Assembly: GCA_947631665.1 (NCBI GenBank)
Contig: CANRMF010000018.1
Location: forward strand, 1 to 40,144
DNA length: 40,144 nt
Origin: an uncultured Lachnospiraceae bacterium
Lineage (GTDB): Bacteria; Bacillota; Clostridia; Lachnospirales; Lachnospiraceae
Reading direction: 5' to 3'
The position numbers were made by a program, and so were the translations under genes. Under the pieces are notes generated by a model. That model had not been told where the DNA came from. It saw only the letters and a program-made list of their open reading frames with translations, and did no database searches. Of this stretch, positions 24,301 to 33,200 are shown piece after piece; the first letter of the stretch is position 1; each line of letters starts with the position of its first letter.

Positions 24301-24453
24301 TTTAAATCCTCCTAAACCCTTTCTTCTTTCTCTTTAGAAATATGTTCGCGCGATTTTGTAACAATTTAGAAATATTTCATGTCACAACTAGATACTAACA
24401 CACGAGTTTACATAAAACTACAAGTAATATCTGGCAATCAAAGGATTTTTTTC

Positions 24454-24490
24454 AAAAAAAGAAATGCCCCGCAAATGAAGCATTTCTTTG
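24454..24490 (-). terminator. Terminator after the aldo/keto reductase gene
   Basis: AAAGAAATGC (24458-24467) pairs with GCATTTCTTT (24480-24489), followed on the minus strand by a run of seven or more T. The remaining bases between 24301 and 24453 are A/T-rich and should hold the CAP-gene promoter, which I could not fix. Confidence 0.85.
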
Positions 24491-24503
24491 ATTTATAAAA
24501 AAT

Positions 24504-25634
24504 TTAATTTTCAAAACTTGCCGCGCAGTCCTTTAACCGGTTGATTACATCAATCTGCTGCGGACACGCCCTCTCGCACTGCCCACAGGCAATACAGGCT
24601 GACGCCTTCCCCGCCTTTTTAATGAGTTCCTGATAATCCTGCTTTCCTTCCTCCAACCGTCCCCAGACGAGCTGTTTATTTCTCGCGGAGAAAATATCCG
24701 GAATCGGAATTCCCATCGGACAATTCTCAGTACAATAACGGCACGCCGTACATGGAATCGAATGAATCCCGTTGAGCGCCTCCTGTGCTTTCCGGATTGC
24801 CGCCTGCTCCTGCGTATCTAACGGTTGGAAATTTTTCATGTAAGAAAGATTGTCCTCCATCTGCGCAAGATTGGACATTCCCGACAGCACCGTAATAATT
24901 CCCTCCAAAGACGCCGCATAGCGGATTGCCCATGAAGCAAAGGACATCTCCGGTCTTGCTTCCTTTAAAATCTGCTGCACTGCTTCGGGTGGATTTGCCA
25001 ACTGGCCGCCTTTGACCGGCTCCATGACAATAATGGATTTTCCATGCTTTCTCGCCACCTCGTAACATCTGCGGGAAGCAACGTCAGGATTTTCCCAGTC
25101 AGCGTAATTTAACTGCAACTGGACAAATTCCGTATCGGGGTGCTCGGTAAGCAGTTGATCCAAAAGCTTCGGCGACGCATGAAATGAAAATCCCCAATGC
25201 TTAATCACGCCCTTTTCCTTCTGCTCCTTCACAAAATCCCAGATACCGTACTCCTCATATTTTTTATAGTTATCCTCCTGCAGCGCATGTAACAGGTAAA
25301 AATCAAAATATCCCGCGCCGGTACGCCCCAGACTCGTATCAAGCTGCCGCTTCGCCGCTTCCGCGTCAATATTTCCAAGCCACGCATTCAGCTTTGTCGC
25401 CAGATAATAACGTTCTCTCGGATAACGCTCGACCAACGCCTGTTTTGCCGCCTTCTCAGAGGCTCCGTCCGTTCCATAAACATACGCCGTATCAAAATAA
25501 TTCAACCCTGCGTCCATAAAAGCGTCGACCATCTTTTTGACCTGTTCAATATCAATCGTTTCATCTTTCAACTGTGGAAGACGCATCAGGCCAAACCCCA
25601 GTTTCGGTATGCTTTCCCCAAAATATTTTTCCAT
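24504..25634 (-). CDS. Aldo/keto reductase with C-terminal 4Fe-4S ferredoxin domain
   Basis: The 376-residue enzyme has an aldo/keto reductase barrel with the catalytic tetrad in place: Asp48 and Tyr53 (FDTAYVYG), Lys81 (ATKLN) and His116 (YLLHAL). A C-terminal segment follows with two cysteine clusters, CTACRYCTENCP (from 295) and CIACGQCERACP (from 347), typical of two 4Fe-4S clusters. This fusion is common in anaerobes, but its substrate and electron partner are unknown. The ATG at 25634 follows AAAGGAG with a 7-base gap. The gene starts 24 bases after the PHP-type phosphatase gene and probably shares its transcript. Confidence 0.92.
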   Translation of the reverse strand: MEKYFGESIPKLGFGLMRLPQLKDETIDIEQVKKMVDAFMDAGLNYFDTAYVYGTDGASEKAAKQALVERYPRERYYLATKLNAWLGNIDAEAAKRQLDTSLGRTGAGYFDFYLLHALQEDNYKKYEEYGIWDFVKEQKEKGVIKHWGFSFHASPKLLDQLLTEHPDTEFVQLQLNYADWENPDVASRRCYEVARKHGKSIIVMEPVKGGQLANPPEAVQQILKEARPEMSFASWAIRYAASLEGIITVLSGMSNLAQMEDNLSYMKNFQPLDTQEQAAIRKAQEALNGIHSIPCTACRYCTENCPMGIPIPDIFSARNKQLVWGRLEEGKQDYQELIKKAGKASACIACGQCERACPQQIDVINRLKDCAASFEN

Positions 25635-25658
25635 ATCGCTACTCCTTTCCAAATATCT

Positions 25659-26378
25659 TTATCTCTGTTGAATCAGTTCAATCAACTGCCTCCCCAGTTG
25701 GTCTATCTGTTGAAGCTGTTCAATCCCTGCTTTGCGCTCAATCAGTTTGCGCGCAGGCTGGAGATTCGGTCTCCGGTTTACCGTATTATGACAGTCCGAA
25801 CCCAAAACCACCCTGTCAAGCCTGTTTAAAAGTTTGAATTGAAGCCTTCCGGTCGTCCATTTTTCCAAAAACGGGCCGGCATTTAATTGAAAGAATACCG
25901 GAAGCTGTAACACCTGATTCCAGATATCCTTCTTTTGCTGATACCTATAATAACGCTCCATATGGGCAATCACCACTTTGATTTTTTTCTGATGAATTAA
26001 ATGCTGTAAATCCTCTATCAGCATATGATTCCATTGAAAAAAAGGAAGTTCCAAAAGCATGACGCTGCTCTCATCAATACACAGCGCGGATAAAATGTCC
26101 GACTGTCCAATCCCCTGAAAATAGCACACCTCAGCGCCCAGATATGTATTGATATCACCAAGCCCTTTCTGCCGCATAATCTCCGCCGTCTGTTCAAAAC
26201 AACAGTTCCTCTGCGTCAGAAACTTTTCCAAGCGCTGCTGCTCCGCATAAAAATGAGGAGTAAATATAATATCCGTAACGCCCTGCTCCTTTTCCATTTC
26301 CAACAAAGCGGCTGTTTCCCCGACGTCTGCGCTCCCATCGTCAATTTCCGGTAAAATATGGCAGTGAAAATCTATCAT
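25659..26378 (-). CDS. PHP-domain protein, CpsB/YwqE-type tyrosine-protein phosphatase
   Basis: The 239-residue protein is a polymerase-and-histidinol-phosphatase barrel that uses metal ions. Metal-binding motifs are DFHCHILPEIDDGS at the start, FTPHFYAEQ, GAEVCY, IAHMERY and the late GSDCHN. In this family (CpsB, YwqE) the enzyme dephosphorylates bacterial tyrosine kinases that control capsule or exopolysaccharide export. No kinase or capsule gene is nearby, so that role is by family only. The ATG at 26378 has AGGAG 10 bases upstream; the in-frame residues before it are not part of the fold. Confidence 0.85.
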   Translation of the reverse strand: MIDFHCHILPEIDDGSADVGETAALLEMEKEQGVTDIIFTPHFYAEQQRLEKFLTQRNCCFEQTAEIMRQKGLGDINTYLGAEVCYFQGIGQSDILSALCIDESSVMLLELPFFQWNHMLIEDLQHLIHQKKIKVVIAHMERYYRYQQKKDIWNQVLQLPVFFQLNAGPFLEKWTTGRLQFKLLNRLDRVVLGSDCHNTVNRRPNLQPARKLIERKAGIEQLQQIDQLGRQLIELIQQR

Positions 26379-26461
26379 TTCATCTGTTCTCCTGTAATTT
26401 TCCCATGTTTTTTCTTTCTCTTTTATCATAAATCATTTTAGAAAAAAGCGCCACCCTGTTT

Positions 26462-26545
26462 CTTTTACGCCTGCACCATCAACGCCAAACCGCGCAAAAC
26501 TCTTACGCCTGCGCCATCAACGCCGGATTGCACAAATCCTTAACG
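26462..26545. repeat. Imperfect duplication of the tcdA 3' end
   Basis: The last codons of tcdA and its stop are repeated about 38 bp downstream. ACGCCTGC(A/G)CCATCAACGCC occurs at 26467-26486 and 26505-26524, with weaker similarity in the flanks. The distal copy is outside the gene. Confidence 0.75.
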
Positions 26546-27261
26546 ACTTCCCCACCGATAATCAGCCCCGCGACTGACGGGACAAAAGCATTGCTGCCCG
26601 GAACCCGTTTCCCTTCCGGCTGTTCAGAGCCACTACAACTTTTTTCGCCCGCAGCCTGCATATCGTCCATCGGTTTCAACGCTTTCTCTCTGGAATAAAC
26701 GACCTTTAATTTTTGAACGCCTCTTTTCTTCAGTTCGCGCCGCATTACCTTTGCCAGCGGGCAGACGGAAGTCCTGTAAATATCGGCAACCTCAAATGCA
26801 GCGGGATCCAGTTTGTTCCCCGCACCCATCGAACTGATAATCGGCGTTCCCGTCTGTTTTGCCGCCAGCACCAGTTGTATTTTTCCGGTCACCGTATCAA
26901 TGGCGTCGACCACATAATCATACTCTGAAAAATCAAACTGCTCCGCCGTATCCGGCATATAAAATATTTTGTAGGTATTGACGACCGCGTTGTGATTGAT
27001 TTCCAAAATCCTCTCTTTTGCCACATCGACTTTATACCGTCCCAAAGTCTTTTCTGTGGCAATAATCTGACGGTTTATATTGGTAAGGCAGACCTTATCG
27101 TGGTCAATCAAATCTAACGTCCCCACGCCGCTTCTCGCCAGCGCTTCAACGACATATCCGCCTACCCCTCCGATACCGAATACCGCTACTCTTGCTTTTT
27201 TTAAGCGGTTCATATTTTCTTTTCCTAATAACAATTCCGTCCTTGAAAACCGGTTCTGCAT
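26503..27261 (-). CDS. tcdA: tRNA threonylcarbamoyladenosine dehydratase (TcdA/CsdL-type E1-like enzyme)
   Basis: TcdA uses ATP to close the threonylcarbamoyl side chain of t6A37 in tRNA to the cyclic form ct6A. The 252 residues begin QNRFSRTELLLGKENMNRL, a family hallmark. The Rossmann nucleotide site GIGGVGGYV, DHDKVCLTNINRQ, DAIDTVTGK, SSMGAGNKLDP and the C-terminal VPSVAGLIIGGEVV follow. The ATG at 27261 is supported by a promoter at 27341-27369, which would lie inside a longer reading from 27369. AGGA lies 4 bases before the ATG. Other ThiF/HesA-type E1 enzymes are less likely because of the N-terminal signature. Confidence 0.93.
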   Translation of the reverse strand: MQNRFSRTELLLGKENMNRLKKARVAVFGIGGVGGYVVEALARSGVGTLDLIDHDKVCLTNINRQIIATEKTLGRYKVDVAKERILEINHNAVVNTYKIFYMPDTAEQFDFSEYDYVVDAIDTVTGKIQLVLAAKQTGTPIISSMGAGNKLDPAAFEVADIYRTSVCPLAKVMRRELKKRGVQKLKVVYSREKALKPMDDMQAAGEKSCSGSEQPEGKRVPGSNAFVPSVAGLIIGGEVVKDLCNPALMAQA

Positions 27262-27340
27262 CTTATCCTTATATCTCCATTTACCTCTTATTTTTCCGTT
27301 CACGCGGACGTATGCCGCAACATATGTCTGTCCGGTTTTT

Positions 27341-27369
27341 ATTTTATCATTCGGGGAGATATCAGTCAA
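27341..27369 (-). promoter_or_regulatory. tcdA promoter
   Basis: Minus strand -35 TTGACT (27364-27369), 17-bp spacer, -10 TAAAAT (27341-27346). A T11G8 tract (A11 preceded by C8 on the minus strand) lies about 30 bp upstream of the -35 box. Confidence 0.75.
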
Positions 27370-27399
27370 TTTTCTGTATGAGGGGAGGAAGATATCGTA

Positions 27400-27545
27400 T
27401 TTTTTTTTTTGGGGGGGGAGATATTGTATTGGGGTGAAAAGAGATATTTTATTGGGGTGAAAAAGAAATATTGTATTGGAGTGAAAAGAGATATTTTATT
27501 GAGTGAAAAGAGATATTGTATTAGGGTGAAAAAAATATTGTATCC
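27400..27545. repeat. Degenerate 23-bp minisatellite with a T11G8 homopolymer junction
   Basis: After 11 T (27400-27410) and 8 G (27411-27418), about six units of the type GAGATATTGTATTGGGGTGAAAA repeat with a 22-24 bp period; they differ by T/G and A/G changes and in the length of the A-run. The array ends at the terminator of the discoidin-protein gene. The 280-base gap between tcdA and that gene contains nothing else. Confidence 0.9.
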
Positions 27546-27548
27546 CAA

Positions 27549-27598
27549 TAAAAAAAGAATATTGCTTTATGTACCTAAGATACAATAAAGCAATATCC
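27549..27598 (-). terminator. Terminator of the discoidin/CotH gene cluster
   Basis: ATATTGCTTTAT (27559-27570) pairs perfectly with ATAAAGCAATAT (27585-27596). On the minus strand the stem is followed by TCTTTTTTTAT. It would end the three-gene transcript from 40136 down to 27650. Confidence 0.85.
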
Positions 27599-27649
27599 TC
27601 TTAAATTTATTTTAATGTGATAAATCCGACTATTCAGCCGCGCCTTCAG

Positions 27650-29905
27650 TTAATCTGCGCTTTGTCCGGTGTAAAGTTTCGCTTCCGGCTGGTATAAACT
27701 GCTGTTCCAGCCATATTCCCTTGGAGATTCCTCATAGAACTTATTACTTACTGCCTGTAAGAGCGGACTGTTTAAAATATCCTGATAAAGGAAATCATGC
27801 GCCTCTACATTTTTGGACATATTGTTTTTATATAGATAACTTGCGATGTCAGCGACAGAAGTCATCAACGGCTTTGCGCTGTAAATAATTTTCTTGTCCT
27901 TCGTAACAATAAACGCCCTGACATAAATGGCGTTACCCAGCAGTTGATTTAACCCGGTCATTGTTCTGGAATAATACGTACAGTCTTTGCTTTCATCCCA
28001 GCCGTCAATAACTCCGAGCGGCGTCGCTTCATATCCATATGCCACGACACTTCCGCCATAATTATTTACTCCTTTATAGCATGGTACGCCATTTGGATCA
28101 TTGCTGAGATTATCATCCAACAAGGTATGATAAGGCTGTAATTTGCTGTTTTCATAATCCCCTGCCACATTTGCCTTGTCAATCGCATAAATCGTACCGT
28201 ATTTTTCTACAGTATACTCCGTACCATCACTTGCCCGGAATGTCGCTCCCTTGTTTGGCGCTTTACATACCGTTCTGAAATTGATGTCATTGACGCCTGC
28301 CTTTGTAGTCGTTTGCATATAGGTCTGAATCTGGAATCCTTCGACCGAAAGAATTTCTTCTGACACAGTGAGCACATCCTCTTCGTTTTTTTTGATTGTA
28401 TCAAGACACTCTTGCGTCCCATACACTGCCAGTTCAAAGATTGAATAGCCCTGCTCTGCCACTCTTGCCTGACACGAAATCCGGATATATCTTCCGTCAT
28501 GTGCTTTGTTAAACACAACATGGTCATATCGGTTTGCCTGATTTTTATTCCTATCAGTAATGACGGCGATGGTCTCAAATACCTTGTCTTCGCCCGCAAT
28601 TTCAATCATATAATCTTTTGCGCTCGCCGCTTCCCATGTGATATCCACTGCACAAACCGGTCTGGAAGCGCCTAAATCAAGGGTAATCCAGTGATTGTCA
28701 CTATCGGCTGCCGTCTTCCATCTGGTAGTAATCTTCTTATCCACCGCATTCCTTGCGGGATGTTCTTCTGTTTCACTATCCGCTGTGATTTCTCCCATGC
28801 CTACATAATCCGTATAATCGTACCATGTCTCATTCCCCGTTTCATCAGTCGGGCCAATTTCTTTCGGAAACGCTTCTGTTTGAGTTGCCTCCTTGTCGTT
28901 AATTGTATAGTCATTGCCATAGGTTAGCGATGACGGTGTTCCAAAAACAGCTACTTCATAAATGGAAACGCCCCACTGTTCCGGAGTGCCATTCATGTAA
29001 AGCATCAGATAACGTGCGGTAACTTCGCTTAAGGAAACCATGTTGTTTGTTTCATCTTCCGCTGTATTTCCAACGGTCGGCATGATACTTTCTTGTGCCA
29101 GTTTCCAAACCTTAGTATCCACTGCTCCGATTGCCGTTGTATCTCCGGCAAGATTGTTGGCATAATAGATGGAATATCCCCCACTTGGGGCATTGTTCCA
29201 TAACGAAACAACTTCGTTAATCTGATATACGCCGCCTAAATCGACATAAATCCATTCGCCGTCTTTTAAGTTGTGTCCCTCATTTTCTGAAGCGGCTGCC
29301 CACCGGTAATTCAGATTCTTTGCTATATCGTCCGATGCAGCGGACTGATCTCTGATTTTTTCCGGACTATAATCGCCTGCCGTGCTCGAAGCAACGACTG
29401 CTGCCGCTTTAGACATCAGATTTTCCTCTGACTCGAACCGGTACTTCGGCTGTTCCGGTTCTGTTCCCCCGGAAACCGTTATAGTGCCTTTTCCGTAAAA
29501 GGATATTTGCTCTTCACCACTGCCCGTTGCTGTAACGCTCAGGGAATGTTCCCCGACAGTTAAGCCATCAGCAAAATCTTTGAAAAAAATATTTAAATGA
29601 TTTGCACTTTTATCTTCTGAGTTAATTATTTTCTCATCAATTTCTACTTGAATCGAATTTGGCTCAATAACACTTTCCCACGCAAAACCAATTCGTTCTC
29701 TTTCAGAAATAGTCATATCGTAAACTCCTGTAAGAAAAGCGCCTGAAATATTTGTACTTGTAATGTTAATTGTATACGTTCTGTTGTTATATGTGCCGGA
29801 AACCGAAGACACTGCGTTTACCCGAATCGGATATCCGGCGGTAGAGCTTATTACAAACGCTATCACACTGAGAACCGCTATTATTTTTTTACACCTGTTA
29901 CTCAT
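27650..29905 (-). CDS. Secreted protein with two discoidin (F5/8 type C) domains and unknown terminal domains
   Basis: The 751-residue protein has a signal peptide (about 1-31, ending VNA). An N-terminal beta domain follows (about 32-145) that resembles the start of the giant CotH protein. Two F5/8 type C/CBM32-like domains lie at about 156-321 (DGEWIYVDLGGVYQINEV to YEVAVFG) and about 363-496 (ITTRWKTAADSDNHWITLDLG to FELAVYG). The C-terminal domain (about 521-725) is shared with the giant protein and contains VEGFQIQT, YGTIYA, YVRAFIV and HDFLYQDILN. No catalytic residues, anchor motif or membrane helix are seen. Discoidin domains usually bind glycans. AGGAG lies 6 bases before the ATG. It is the last gene of the cluster. 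Confidence 0.88.
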   Translation of the reverse strand: MSNRCKKIIAVLSVIAFVISSTAGYPIRVNAVSSVSGTYNNRTYTINITSTNISGAFLTGVYDMTISERERIGFAWESVIEPNSIQVEIDEKIINSEDKSANHLNIFFKDFADGLTVGEHSLSVTATGSGEEQISFYGKGTITVSGGTEPEQPKYRFESEENLMSKAAAVVASSTAGDYSPEKIRDQSAASDDIAKNLNYRWAAASENEGHNLKDGEWIYVDLGGVYQINEVVSLWNNAPSGGYSIYYANNLAGDTTAIGAVDTKVWKLAQESIMPTVGNTAEDETNNMVSLSEVTARYLMLYMNGTPEQWGVSIYEVAVFGTPSSLTYGNDYTINDKEATQTEAFPKEIGPTDETGNETWYDYTDYVGMGEITADSETEEHPARNAVDKKITTRWKTAADSDNHWITLDLGASRPVCAVDITWEAASAKDYMIEIAGEDKVFETIAVITDRNKNQANRYDHVVFNKAHDGRYIRISCQARVAEQGYSIFELAVYGTQECLDTIKKNEEDVLTVSEEILSVEGFQIQTYMQTTTKAGVNDINFRTVCKAPNKGATFRASDGTEYTVEKYGTIYAIDKANVAGDYENSKLQPYHTLLDDNLSNDPNGVPCYKGVNNYGGSVVAYGYEATPLGVIDGWDESKDCTYYSRTMTGLNQLLGNAIYVRAFIVTKDKKIIYSAKPLMTSVADIASYLYKNNMSKNVEAHDFLYQDILNSPLLQAVSNKFYEESPREYGWNSSLYQPEAKLYTGQSAD

Positions 29906-29921
29906 AACAAACTCCTTTCTA

Positions 29922-30101
29922 CTACCCTTCGATGCTAGGGGGTCTTTGTGATCTGGTGGTGCTCGGAATCTCCAGTGATTCGCTCACTACTTCCGATACA
30001 AATTCGCCCGAGATGGGAACAGTCACATCCATGACCGGCTTTTTTATTTCAAATCTTGTCACTTCCATTTCAGGTGTTTCATAGTTCTTTTGATGTTTCA
30101 T
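29922..30101 (-). CDS. Small protein between the two giant secreted protein genes
   Basis: The 59-residue product starts KHQKNYETPEMEVTRFEI and continues with an acidic, Val/Ser-rich half, without signal peptide, helix or cysteine. The block YETPEMEVTRFE has the feel of a conserved motif. I recall similar short proteins (YexPxxEVxxFE) in Clostridia but cannot verify this. The ATG at 30101 has AAGGAG 7 bases upstream, better than the ATG at 30107, which touches it. Its stop lies 16 bases before the discoidin-protein start, so the two are translated from one message. Function unknown; it could be a regulator, chaperone-like partner or peptide precursor. Confidence 0.7.
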   Translation of the reverse strand: MKHQKNYETPEMEVTRFEIKKPVMDVTVPISGEFVSEVVSESLEIPSTTRSQRPPSIEG

Positions 30102-30137
30102 TTTCATTCTCCTTTTTTATGATATTTATGAGTAAAC

Positions 30138-30194
30138 CTCCAAGCCCGTATCAACCAGCCATCTGTAATGGCTGATTGACACAAGTCTTTGGAG
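30138..30194 (-). promoter_or_regulatory. Long RNA stem-loop between the CotH gene and the small protein gene
   Basis: In the minus-strand RNA a stem of about 24 pairs forms from 30194-30168 and 30162-30138 around a 5-base loop. It is built from the core CAATCAGCCAT/ATGGCTGGTTG with G-U pairs, a few mismatches and a closing CTCC/GGAG. No U-run follows, so it is not a classical terminator; an mRNA processing or stability element is more likely. Confidence 0.65.
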
Positions 30195-30212
30195 CACTTA
30201 TAAATCACCGTT

Positions 30213-33200
30213 CTATGAAGACTGGCTTTTTTCCACTGCAGGTTTAATACTATTGCCCCAATTGTAGTCTACTTTTTGATAAAATCCTTTGTATCCACTC
30301 AAATCGAGGTATTCATCCACACGGGTTCCCACATAGGTGTCAATCCAATCATACAGCGTATCAATTTTCTGCTCCGGATACGTATATGCGGTTTCTTTCT
30401 TTAATGCTGCCAGCAATTCTGCCGCCTGTTCCTCTGTAATCGAGCGGCTTGCAAACTGCTCACGGTTTTGGTATGAGTAGCCTCTGCTTGTAGTCGCATA
30501 GTAAATCAAGTCTTCATATACTGATTGAATTGTCTTATATAAAGGATCGTCTGTTGAACTCACATAAGTAGTCCATATCAAAGACTCTCCAATACTGTAT
30601 GCATTCTTGTAAATATTTACAATGTTCAGCACATCATTATATAAGAAATCATGCCCTTCTTTGGTACGCATCTGACGGTTTTTATAAAGATTTTCTGCAA
30701 TTTCATATACATTTACCTCATAAATCCTGTCTCCATAAACCACCTCTTTATTATCCAATACCGCATAGGCTCTGTAACAATAATTGGTCTGCAGTTCCCG
30801 GTACTCATATGCCAGTTTTTTCAGGCTGACCGCATAATAGTAATAATCCTCACTGTTTTTTTCCGTCCAATCGATTGTTTCGGTGGACTCAACGTCAAGG
30901 ACTTTATCATTTGTCGCTGCGCTTTCCCTTGTCATAGTATCTTTTGTAATTTCGCTATCATTACTTGATAATGCAAGAATTGTGCCGTACTGTACTACCG
31001 CATGGATTTTCTTATCTGTTCCTACCATACGGGTGCTTGTTCTGGAAACAACCCTCATAGATGGCATAAACTCTGAAACTCCGCCTTCTTCTTTGTTCGT
31101 ATTCATCTGGAAGCCTTGTACATTGATATCAGTCTCCGGCGTTTCATTTTCATAAATCATTTCCTTCGCAATAGACTGATAATGCGATGCTCCGTCATAA
31201 TAGTGATTTGTGTCGGTTTCATCCTTATTAAAACACCATTTAGAGACGACTTTGACCTTAAATTTCTCACCAACCGTCTGTAATCGTCCGGCAGCGATTT
31301 CTGCTTCTGTAAGCGGTATTTCGTATCTGCCGCCCTCTTCAACGTTTTCAAGCACCGGCGTTCCTTCATTTCCATATTTTCCTTCACCGTCTCCCAGATA
31401 GTAAATATCGTAGACATATCCGTCTTTCTTTCCGGTTTCAGATTCCTCCAGATTAACATATAATTTATCTGCGCTCGGCACGACGCCCACACGTTTAACA
31501 TTTACAATTTCCGGAATATTGACCTGAACCATTAACGGAAGTTTAATATACTCCTCCGGATATTTTTGTGTGTCATAGTAAATTCTCATCATATAATAGA
31601 AGTTCTGAGAGCCGCTTTCTCCGCTATGGGCAATCAGTTTTTCGTCTTTCATGAGACTGTACATTCTCAACTGAATATCATTATCACCGGCATGACCTAC
31701 ATCCCGACCGGAAGGCCCTCCATTGAAAGTTGCGTATGCATCAGGATCCTGCGGCTCAATAACTTTCTTATCCTCGCCCAGAGACGACCTCGCAATTTCA
31801 ATCTTCCAATAATCTTTGCCATCGGTATTCTTTCCTGCAGAATTTAACGGTTTGGAGGAGTCAATCGTCACGGTCATATAGCCTGCATCATAATTTGACG
31901 CATGGGACAGATAGAAGTCACTGGCATCAAAGTAAAATCTTGAATTGAGTACATGATTGGTATCATGATAATAAAACTTCATTTCATTTTCTGTCGGGCC
32001 GGCTACACGGTACCACTCGGATTCATCTGTACACACTCTGTAGGCAACACGTACAAAAATGTGATCCTCTTTATTGTTGAGTTCTACAATATAGTATTTT
32101 CCAAGTCCCCATGCCTGCGCAAAAATCTGTGTCTCATTTGCACCATATCCCCAGTTGGACGTTCCACCCGGAAATACAGTTTCCTCACCGTTCTCATCAT
32201 AGTTCTCATCATACACCAGCGAATATCCATTACCGTTTAACGGTCTGGCAGTCACTGTTTTCGGAAGTTCTTGGTTTGAGCCTGCTACATAATTTTCACA
32301 ATACTCTTTTGACACCTGACCAAACATGAGAGGCGCTTTAAAGCAGCTTACGGTTTTGTCTTTTCCACCCGTTTCTCCTTCACCATCAGTTTCGTCCTCA
32401 CCGCCTGCTTTGCTTTCACCTTCGCTTTCGTTTTCACCGACTGCTTCGCTTTCACCATCGGTTTCGTCTTCACTGCCGGCTCCACCACTTTTTGCGCCGT
32501 CATACGGCATATCCTTTTTGTCAAACAACTTTGCGCACTTCTGGTTATACTTCGTGGAAATCCACAAGTCACCTGAGCCATATCCGTTCGCTCCGGTAAT
32601 GATATCTCTGTAATGTACATCTGTAACTGAAGAATCCAAAACTTTGTATTCAATATGGACTTTTTGATTTGCAATTGGGAAATCCCATGGTTTAGAACCT
32701 GCCCCATCTGTAATCGGCGTCCAGTCCATCTCTGTTTCCTGCCAGAACGGCGTGTCGTCTGCAAAGACTACCACGGTCTCCTTTTCTTCGTTATCCACAT
32801 ACACAACAGCGATTGTCACTGCACTGTCTGAATCAATATGATTTACCTTATCTTCTTCATCTTCGTGTGGCAGCGTTACCTGATAGGTTGGCTTATCATA
32901 TCCCTCAAGTCTGCTCAATTCACTATTTGCAATTCTGCATTTTTTCAGTTCACCATGGTCGGAATACTCAAACTCGAAGTATTTTACCTGACCTTGGAGT
33001 TGTCCTATATCGGTACCACTATTCCAGATACCTCCCGCCGGTGAAAAGATTGCCGTATAAATATTGCGTTCGCTATCCCATTCAATCTTTAGGCTTCCTT
33101 CATAAGCTGCCGCAATATCATAATCCTGCGTATTATTTGTATCCTGATCCAATTCATAAATCGTATGCTTCGGATCAATTACAGCCGTAAAATAGCATAC

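Noticed and set aside
27366-27548. A minus-strand reading of about 60 codons through the minisatellite
   Set aside because: It is produced by the repeat itself (repeated Tyr/Phe/Ser codons), has no ribosome site and overlaps the tcdA promoter.
29922-30101. Lasso-type or other RiPP precursor, suggested by the YxxP-like start
   Set aside because: No recognition-element protein, peptidase, cyclase, radical SAM enzyme or dedicated exporter is encoded nearby.
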